Source: Brachypterus glaber
Taxonomy: Eukaryota; Arthropoda; Insecta; Coleoptera; Kateretidae
Assembly (NCBI GenBank): GCA_958510825.1
Contig: OY294044.1
Span: forward strand, 76,616,895 to 76,680,894
Length of the DNA stretch: 64,000 nucleotides
Direction: 5' to 3'
The notes beneath the pieces are model-generated. The model did no database searches. It saw nothing but the letters and a program-made list of their open reading frames with translations, and was not told where the DNA came from. A program made the position numbers and the translations under genes. Of this stretch, positions 56,059-64,000 are shown one piece after another. Within the stretch, counting starts at the first letter, position 1. Each line of letters begins with the position of its first letter.

Positions 56059-56435
56059 TAAATAGTTCTACTCTCAGACAACTTGTAGGGGTCCTCACGG
56101 GCCACTGCAGGCTAAGGAAGCACCTGGCAACAATGCGGATTCTAGAGAGTCCGCTATGCCCAGAGTGCGGAGAGGATGAAACATCCTCTCATTACTTAGC
56201 CGAGTGCGTCAGATACGACAGGATCAGGTTGCAAGTCTTTGAAACTCAAAGACTCAACCAAGAGGAACTGGGCCAATATCCTGACCTTTATTGAAAGGAC
56301 GGGCAGGTTCAAGGAGGACTCAAATTAGTAAATGGCTGGGATTGCCTGGGGTGACAAAAAGGGCCAGAAATGGTCTAGTTGTCCGGCTTTGGCCAACCCA
56401 AAAATTTACTACTACTACTACTAAATAGTTCTACT
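56059..56435 (+). pseudogene. R1/I-type LINE 3' fragment with 14-bp target duplication
   Basis: TAAATAGTTCTACT flanks it (56059-56072 and 56422-56435). The 349-bp insert reads LRQLVGVLTGHCRLRKHLA, then the zinc motif CPECGEDETSHYLAEC and a terminal stop at PDLY. This is the C-terminal CCHC tail of RNase H-bearing LINEs. It has a short 3' UTR and a TAC-repeat tail. 5'-truncated at insertion. Confidence 0.85.
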
Positions 56436-57249
56436 TTTTACGTACATTTAAAGTTATTAAGTATCTGTACATAAGGATATTTCATCAAACATGATTTTTT
56501 GAAATCTGCCCCCCTCTAGTAAAAAATATAAAATTAGGATTAAGTACCTTTCTATAAAAAAATAGGTTTAGACCCACTTCATTTAAAAAGGAAAAAACAA
56601 AAAAATATATATATTTTTTTTATGGGGTAAATTTTTTTTTAACGAAATGACCTTGGTATACCATGCCGTGTAAAATCCACAAATTAAAATATGTTCCAAA
56701 CCTTAGCTTAAAAAAAAAAAACGAAATTTGTACTTTGTAAAAAAACTACCCATGATTCTGCATGTTTACATGTAATTTTATTATTTTTCCTAAGACCTGG
56801 TTAGTGTATAGTGCTCATTTTCCATCCGTTGCCATGACAACAGTCGGGAAGTGAAAATTAGCTGATTTTACATACCTGCTGTCAGAAAACGAGTAAACGT
56901 CAACATAACCTCAAATAGAAAAATTAATTAATAGTCAATTTTTGCGTTTTTTTTTAGATGTTTAGGTGTTAGGTCGTAGGAAAAATAGTATACGCACCTC
57001 GACGCAAACCATTTTCAGTTAATTTTTTATAAGCACTCCCATGCTGTAAAAATAAATTTAAAATTTAAAATGTACAAGTAATATTTGTAAAATTTTATGT
57101 AAAATCTAGTTAATTTAACAAGTATCTGCATTAAATAACGTTTACATGCAGAATCATGATTACTTACACATTATTTTTAAGGTTTTTTACAGTGCTGCTA
57201 CTTGATTTAAAAATAAAATTACATAAACAATTTATAACTTTTATATTTA
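56436..57249. other. Non-coding AT-rich sequence
   Basis: No gene. The gtcgtaggaaaaatagtat block near 56970 resembles sequence at 7880 and 60920. Confidence 0.45.
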
Positions 57250-57955
57250 TACAGCGCGTATCAAAAGTCAGCCCCCCTTTAACTTTTGAACCGTTAGAGA
57301 TATCAACTTGAAATTTGAAACACGTAAATAACATAACCCGAATAATTTTTTGGGTTATATTTCATATAATTAGAGGGCAAAATGGAGACAGGGCTTGCAT
57401 TTTTTTAATGTAAAGGGAAGTCGTGTAATACATCATTTTAAAGCTCATAAAATTATCTATTCAACAATATATTTTCAATTTTTAATATTTTTTATGGTTT
57501 TTATTTAATTTTTTTTTTCTAAAAAATGCGATTTTTTAATTTTTTTTTTTGTAGAATTTTATTTATAACATTAAAAATTAGTTTAAAAGTATTGCTGACG
57601 TATTTGGATCATGAAGTAAACCATTTTTCAAACAATGTTTGATTTTTTTAAGGAAAGCCCAAACGAAAATTCCCATTTTTAACCCTATTTTAAAACCCTA
57701 AAACCTGCTCCAAGAAAATAAAAAAAATGTAGGCAAATAGAGAATTTTATAAGCTTTAAATTGATGTACGACCCTCCTTTCTATTTAAAAAAATATCCCC
57801 CCTTGCCCACTGCCACTATTGTGCCCCCTAAACAAATTAAATGCATACCAAAAAAATATTTGTGTTATGTTATTTTAGGTTTTCAAATTTCAAGTTAATA
57901 TCTTAAGCCGTTCAAAAGTTAAAGGGGGGGGGGCGGACTTTTGATATGCTCTCTA
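57250..57955. mobile_element. mariner-type MITE, 702 bp
   Basis: TA borders and ends CAGCGCGTATCAAAAGTC and (complement) GAGAGCATATCAAAAGTC, continuing through ctttaacttttgaac and caacttgaaatttgaaa in inverted order. No transposase. Confidence 0.72.
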
Positions 57956-58329
57956 CATAGTTATAATTGGTTTATAACTATTACTAATAAGTATTTTTTA
58001 ATAAAAAGTCCAAACGAGATTCCAAGATAAATTTTAGCCTAATGAAATTAACTTTTAATGAGTTAAATCTTTCCTGAGTTATGAAGTAATTAATATTCTA
58101 AAAATACCTATGTAGGTTTGGACTTTTTGCCTATGTAGGCACCTCTTAAAAGTACCCTAGCTTTCTTAAGAAGCGATTTAACAAACGCTAAAGGAAACCT
58201 TTTTTTCACTTTTTGATTTATGTGATATCTAAAATAAATAAATAAATTATTTTAAATTATAATTTTTGAATATCTCTTTTTTTTTGTTAAGGGGTCTTTC
58301 TACCTTAGAAATTATAAAAATATTTTTTT
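57956..58329. other. Non-coding gap
   Basis: Nothing recognised. Confidence 0.5.
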
Positions 58330-58893
58330 TTATATAGAAAGAAAAAAAAATAAAATTGTGAAATTATGTAGGTATGTTTACTTATATTCAAAAAATACAA
58401 ATAAAATTTCGTAGATTTTATAAGTTCCATTTTCTGGCCATATTTTTTTTTTTTGAAAAAACATAAAAAACGGTGGCCGCCAAGATTCCGGCCGTTTGGA
58501 TCGACTAAAAAAAAAAACAAAACGGGATATTGTTCAGTATTGAAGTCGCTATAGCCGTATCTACAAGAAAAAAAAATACCAAAAAATAGCAAAATGGCGG
58601 ACGTTTTTGTTTAAAAATGTTTGAAATTTTTTGAAAAACGCCATTTTGTTATTTTTTTGTCCAAAAAAGTTTCTTCTAGATAGGACTATAGCGACTTCAA
58701 TACTGAATAATATCCCGTTTTGTTTTTTTTTTCAGTCGATCCAAACGGCCGGAATCATGGCGACGACCGTTTTTTGATGTTTTTTTTTGAAGTATGACCC
58801 TTTAAAAATCTAAAAAAAAATTATTTCTATTTTCTGAATATAAGTTAACATACCTACAAAATTTTAAAATGATATCTTTATTCTTTCCATATA
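58330..58893. repeat. 0.56-kb foldback
   Basis: Inverted arms of about 270 bp centred near 58612 with matching blocks taggtatgtt, ggccgtttggatcgact, gatattgttcagtattgaag and their complements. Confidence 0.85.
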
Positions 58894-59263
58894 AATGTTG
58901 TTTCCAAACCACCGTGAACAGTAAAGCTACAACCCAGAAACAAGGCGTTTTCTAGATTTAGTACACATTAACAAAAAGGGTAGATACTATCTACTACAGC
59001 TTAAGTAGATGCTGTGTAAAAAATTGGTCTGGGTGAAATATTAGAGTAGAATAAATTTTATTCTATTGGCGTGCTGCCATATCGCTATTTACGCGACTAC
59101 AATACCTTACAAAGTGGGTTAAACGGGTATATAAAACGATCCGTCTCGATCCAATAAGCGACATTGTCTATGAAAATCAACAAAAACTAAAATATTAAAA
59201 CCCACTCAGACTCATTATCAAACGAAAATACTTCTGCCTACAAAAATACTGCAAACAAAATAA
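58894..59263. other. Non-coding; short block repeated at 61.3 kb
   Basis: aataaattttattctattgg with flanks at 59019-59080 recurs at about 61259-61325. Confidence 0.5.
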
Positions 59264-59701
59264 TTCTTTCCCCTCTAGGCTTAGGTTCATTAAAATTAAA
59301 AACAAAAAAAAATATAAAAAAAATAAATTTAAAAAAAAAAAATCAGTCCTTCAAAAAAAAATTTTTTTTTCAAAAAAAGATTCCTTTTTCGTAAAAATAA
59401 ATTAAAAAATATGTTTTGAATAAAAATTGTTTTTACCCCATTTACCCCCTTACCACAAACCGATATTTACGAAAAACAATTCCAGCCTAGAACTTTGGAT
59501 AATCAACCTATGGTCCAAATTTTGAAGCCTTTAGCCCAAAGCGTTCTTGAGTTATCTTGGTCACAAATTTCCCGGACGCACAGAGAATTTTTTTTTACGG
59601 AAATCATATTTTGGATATAAAACGTCCAGAAACGTAAATAAAATCAATAAAAAATTTTCGAAATTTTTTTTACTAACGCAAGACTTTCCTTGGGAAAAGT
59701 A
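59264..59701. mobile_element. TACTTTCCCC-ended MITE, copy 2
   Basis: Diverged relative of 49896-50373 with ends TTCTTTCCCC and GGGAAAAGTA and the same internal block order. A still more decayed partial copy seems to follow at 59770-60000. Confidence 0.6.
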
Positions 59702-61437
59702 AAATACTTGTCCTAAGTAAAAAAAAAATACTAAAACAAGAAAACAAATAATTTTTAATTATTCTTCTTTTTCTGATAAATAAAAAATGTTTTTTTTAAC
59801 AGTTTTTATTCTCTTTAAGCCGAGCTTTAACTCTTACCTCACCTGGATTTGTCAAAAATAATCCCAGGCTAAAACTTTGGATTAGAAACTAATGTTGGTT
59901 GAAGACTTTAGCTTAAAACGTTTTGAAGTTATCGTGGTCATAAATTTTCCCGGACAGACCGGCAGACAGACCGACAGACTTACTATCTAACAGATTTTTA
60001 TTTTTGCATAAAATACGTCGAAAAATATAAAAAGAAAACGATATAAATGTTTTTAAAAAAATAACAACAATTTAACTTTTTCAGATCAGGGGCCTTGTCG
60101 AAATGTTTATTAAAATGTTTACATTTACTATTTCTATACTACAGTGAGAATATAGTACTAATACGTAAAAATTCATAAGCCCTACGAGGTAAAGACTCTT
60201 TTTGTTTATCTAAAATCGTAATTTTTTTATTTAAATTTAGTGTTTTTTAATACAAAAACCCGGTTGATTTAGCAAAAGTTTGATTTATATATTATTTATT
60301 ATAAAAACACAGCATTTAATTTAAAGCTAGCTAGTTAGCTACTGGTATTTTTTACTTATAATAATCACAATTTTGTTAAATGCAACTACTGCTTAAGCAG
60401 TCATAAAATTTTAAAATATATAAAAAACACCGGTATCTAAACTAGTATCACTTATGATATTACCCCTGAAAATATTCTGTCAATGTGTAAAACCGTTCCT
60501 GAGTTATGAAATGAGAACTATGCCTAAAAAAGGTCCTTAAAAGGGCTCCAGATCTAGACTCTAGACACCTTTAAAAATAAAAAGTGAGTATTAGCTAATT
60601 AGCTAAAAAGTCAGCAAACAACTTAGTTCTAGTTCACTGTGAACTAATTATTATTTATTAATTTTTTTTTCTACTACCTAATTAAGTGCATATTATGTAC
60701 CGTTGTCAAGGCTTGTTAACCATTACAACCAATAAAATCAATGATCTCATTTATTATTGACCGTTGTTAAGCATTGTTTATAGACGACGGTCAATAATGA
60801 AAAAGTTTAAGATAACTACTAACTTTTTTCAACTTACTTGTCAAACTGACAGCTATGTCAAAATAATTTTTACACACTATTTTTAACTGATATTTGGAGT
60901 TGCTAGCTTTAGGCAGTAGAAAAAATAGTATATGCACCACGTATGCGAACTAAGTGTTGTCGACTGATTTATTGCCTCGACTCCGTCTCAGCAAAAAAAC
61001 TTCAGTTTCGAACACTAAAGATTAAGTTCGCATACTAGGTACATAATATACTATTAAAATGATGCACAGTTATGGTTTAGTTCATAATAATATAAACCAG
61101 CATATAACATGTGTAGTCTTGGCTCCTTGCAGCTAAGCCTGACCTACGCTGGCGGTAGAAAAATGCAAATGCGTGAATTTAATTCCATACATAGTAAAAT
61201 GGTCAAAGCTTTCTGAGAAATAATTTCTCTGTGTATATTTAAGTTTAAGGTAAAAAGAAAATGGTCTGAGTGAAAAATTAGGCACAGTAGAGTAAATTTT
61301 ATTCTATTGGCAGATTGCCATTTTGGTATTTTATCTAACTATGCATGAGAGATTTAGAAGTAGGCAAGTCAGCTATAATTTTATTTAATAAATTGATCGT
61401 TAATATAGTTCACAGCGCTTAAGCGCTAGAATAGCTT
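59702..61437. other. Non-coding with small inverted repeats
   Basis: A foldback lies at about 60924-61054 (aatagtatatgcacc...gtatgcgaactaa and complements) and a hairpin at 60750-60800 around ttattattgaccgttgt. No gene. Confidence 0.55.
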
Positions 61438-61512
61438 ATAGTCCAGGGATATAAAACTTTTGCCAGGACACTGGCTCATCCAGAGGTCTGTCAAGTTTTT
61501 CAGGTAACACAA

Positions 61513-62291
61513 CCCAGGTAGCAAGGGATGTTATATTACAAGAAATTAACATCACTTTTGGGTGTATTTTTAAACTAAATCATAACATCACATAATATTG
61601 AAAAATAACATGTATTTAACATCACATTTGCAACGTAACACGTGTGACGTGACAACCATGTTATTTAATAACAAATATTTAGCAACGCTGTGAATATATC
61701 GCATGTCGCATATTAACGTGGCTTTCACGTGAATGTCATGTTATTTTGCTTCTCACCGACGTTCGAAGCAAAAAAATCGATATAAGATGATGTTGATAGA
61801 GTAAATTATTATAAGGAAATTGTATACACATTATATGATTTCCAATGGATAGGGGGCTCTGCTGGGCTTCTCAAGACCACGGACACGGATTAAAGGAATA
61901 TATTCTCCGCTTAATCTGCAATTTCATATTTAGAATCTATCTGTTTCAATCTGTGATTGTTTCAATTACTAATTGATTTTAAATCCGATTTTTTTATAGG
62001 GTTATAGCGTTTTTAATGGTTTTAATTTAGAAAAAGCTAATATCCTAGAATATTATTTAAATATTAAAGTACCAGTAACGGCATCCATAAGATATTAGAT
62101 ATAACAGGAATGTGGATTTATGATGTCACAAACACGTTATTTTCGGGATGTCATTGTGTGATGTTATTAGGGGCGGACTTAGGACATCCCCACCATGCTA
62201 CATTCTTGTTAAATGAGACTACAATCTTAACATCACATGTCACATATTAACGTGACTTTCACGTGAATGTCATGTTATTTTGCTACCTGGG
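61513..62291. mobile_element. 779-bp TIR element, copy B (CCCAGGTAGCAA ends)
   Basis: Same element as 21008-21785, with the same 12-bp TIRs, here flanked by aa on both sides. The undisturbed right arm of the host foldback gives the empty site and has exactly the length expected for a 2-bp target duplication. Confidence 0.9.
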
Positions 62292-63103
62292 AAATGTATA
62301 GAAGCAAAACCTATTTATTTGCTGCGTTGGATTTGGTGTGGTTTTTAAGATATTAACAATTAAAGGTCAGAAAATGTAAATTTTTGCCCATTTTTGCATA
62401 CCAGTAAAAAAGTTGACTTTTTTTATCAACAATCAACCGTCTTGTAGGAAATTAAATTACCTTCAAAATGGCGTTTCTTAAATGTTGATAGGATCATTTG
62501 TTGCTTAGAAAACCCCAAAAAATGATCAAAATTTGCATATTATTTAGTAAACAATAAATTTTGAAAAAATCAACCTACGACTTTGTTATTGTGTAAAAAG
62601 TTGCATCTTATAGTTCTCAATATGTAGTTAAAATTTCAGAACGATTCTTCCCCTTTCAAAAGATACCCGTAGAGTCATTATATCTGCTTTATGGTACGCA
62701 TAATATTATTGCAAAAAAAACATATCTGGGATAAACAATTGCAATTTTGCAAAAACTATTGAATGAATCGTTCTGAAATTTTAACTACATATTGAGTACT
62801 ATAAAACGCAACTTTTTACACAATAAAAAAGTCGTAGCTTGATTTTTTCAAAATTTATTCTTTATTGAATAATATGCAAATTTTGATCGTTTTTTGCAGT
62901 TTTCTAAGCAACAAACGATCCTATTTTAAAAATCTATTTTGAAGTTTTTTTAATTTCCTACAAGATGGTTACTTTGATTGTTGATAAAAAAGTCAACTTT
63001 TTTACTGGTATGCGAAAATGTGCAAAAATAGAAATTCATTGACCTTTATTATTTATTATTTATTATTTATTATTATTTATTTTTGGTGTAGGTACATAGT
63101 CAT

Positions 63104-63147
63104 GGAGAGCCCCAAATAAGCTTTTGGCTTGTGCTAGGGGCTCTCCA
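63104..63147 (-). repeat. GGAGAGCCCC palindromic block, inverted relative to 8683
   Basis: More than 90 percent identical to the reverse complement of 8683-8725, including the core agcacaagcc. Confidence 0.65.
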
Positions 63148-63529
63148 TTGATTTTAAAGTTATAAAAAGTTGTAACTAAGCAGTAAATTTTATAGTTCCA
63201 AATTATTGAAATTATTACCTTCAGTCCATTAAAAGTAATTTTTTTTTATCCAAGCCTAATTTTTCTTAATTTTCATAAACCATAAATTTTGATAAAAAAA
63301 GTTTAAAAATAAATTTTAAGGAATTGTTCATATCTTAATTGTTAATATCTTAAAGACACCACCATCACACCAAATCCACCGCAGAAAATACAAGCTTGTA
63401 TACATCTAAATTACCTGAAAAACCTGACAGACCTCTGGATGAGCCAGTGTCCCCAACAGGGTTTTTTTTTGCTCATATCCCTGAACTATTAATATAATAA
63501 TACAACAGTTTCGAATTGTCCAAAACTAT

Positions 63530-64000
63530 TGTACCGTAATTAATACGTTCACTGCCAACGGCTAGTTTTGACAGCGGAGCAATGGGTATGGGCAAGGGAA
63601 AAATAGAAAGAATTGATTAATGTTGTTAGGGGCGCCAGTTACTTTAGCTTTTACTCCTTTAGGTAAGTAACAACCTAGTGTAAATACTTAAGCTTTTCAG
63701 TTTGAGAAAATATAACCCCTAAATAAAATAAGATAATTCATTTGAGAAATTTATTATAAATAAACTTAATGAAAGCACATCAAGTAATGTATTAATATAT
63801 ATAAAAAATATGTGTAATTATATTAAGATATAATTAAAGAAATCTTAATAAAAACTACTAAATTCAGAAATCATTCGACTTAAATGTATAAAGAAAACAT
63901 GAAGTTCAGCAAGCACCAAGAAATGTATGTAAACAACAATCATTTCTTGCAGTGTATAAAAGTCATGCTTAAATTAGAAATCATTTAATCAAAAGTATGA
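63530..64000 (-). repeat. LTR 3' part of a third gypsy copy
   Basis: 471 bp nearly identical to the start (plus strand) of 30435-32525, cut by the window end. The four bases ahead of it (ctat) are the expected target duplication. Solo LTR or full element cannot be told from here. Confidence 0.93.

Larger units (their letters stand above)
61438..63489. repeat. Foldback element with nested insertions in both arms
   Basis: Outer ends atagtccagggatat and its complement. Arms pair through gacactggctcatccagagg, gatttggtgtg, aagatattaacaatta and then a 290-bp inner arm (62363-62655 with 62758-63045). The 779-bp TIR element (61513-62291) splits the left arm; about 295 bp (63047-63340, with an ATTT microsatellite and the GGAGAGCCCC block) splits the right arm. 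Confidence 0.88.

Overview
This is an AT-rich animal (insect-like, possibly beetle) genomic window. The evidence is split WD40 exons with GT/AG borders, a very high load of transposons, and element families typical of insects. The only host gene I can recognise is a minus-strand gene whose exons run from about 47740 down to 13561. Eight exons join in consistent phase into about 395 codons resembling CFAP251 (WDR66), a WD40 protein of the cilium/sperm-flagellum radial spokes. Its remaining 3' exons are not found in the window and should lie to the left. Almost everything else is mobile DNA in its introns or 5' of it. The species assignment is inference.

Layout. 1-7837: Ty3/gypsy LTR retrotransposon (plus strand), 5' end outside the window. 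8225-11215: interrupted foldback element with a hAT-like MITE and 25-bp repeats inside. 11875-13370: 5'-truncated Penelope-like element with inverted arms, each carrying a hammerhead ribozyme, flanked by an 18-bp target duplication. 13561-29830: CFAP251-like exons separated by a 1.55-kb palindrome, a decayed LINE, a TTAA-flanked piggyBac-like MITE, hairpin MITEs, a 778-bp TIR element and a 2.7-kb foldback. 30435-40548: complete, very young copy of the same gypsy family (minus strand) with two 2091-bp LTRs, tRNA-Lys-type primer site and 4-bp target duplication. 40692-44332: tRNA-derived SINE, LINE tail and broken Tc1-type transposase. 44725-45625: tandem 328-bp units each with a hammerhead ribozyme plus an inverted copy, flanked by a 15-bp target duplication. 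This looks like a retrozyme and is the most interesting item here. 46230-47082: mariner-type MITE. 47504-47740: first coding exon, with a decayed duplicate at 47935-48105. 48.1-64 kb: no host gene recognised; piggyBac-like element nested in a LINE, R1/I-like LINE tail, several foldbacks, second copy of the 778-bp TIR element nested in a foldback arm, and the end of a third gypsy LTR.

How parts relate. The Penelope-like element and the 328-bp array share three traits: type I hammerhead motifs, one inverted terminal copy, and 15-18 bp target duplications. This suggests (inference) that the small non-coding array was mobilised by Penelope-type machinery. The two gypsy copies differ by about 16 amino acids over 1605 and by one A at the gag/pol junction: one copy has the -1 slippery heptamer with a gag stop, the other a single fused frame. 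All comparisons were made by eye.
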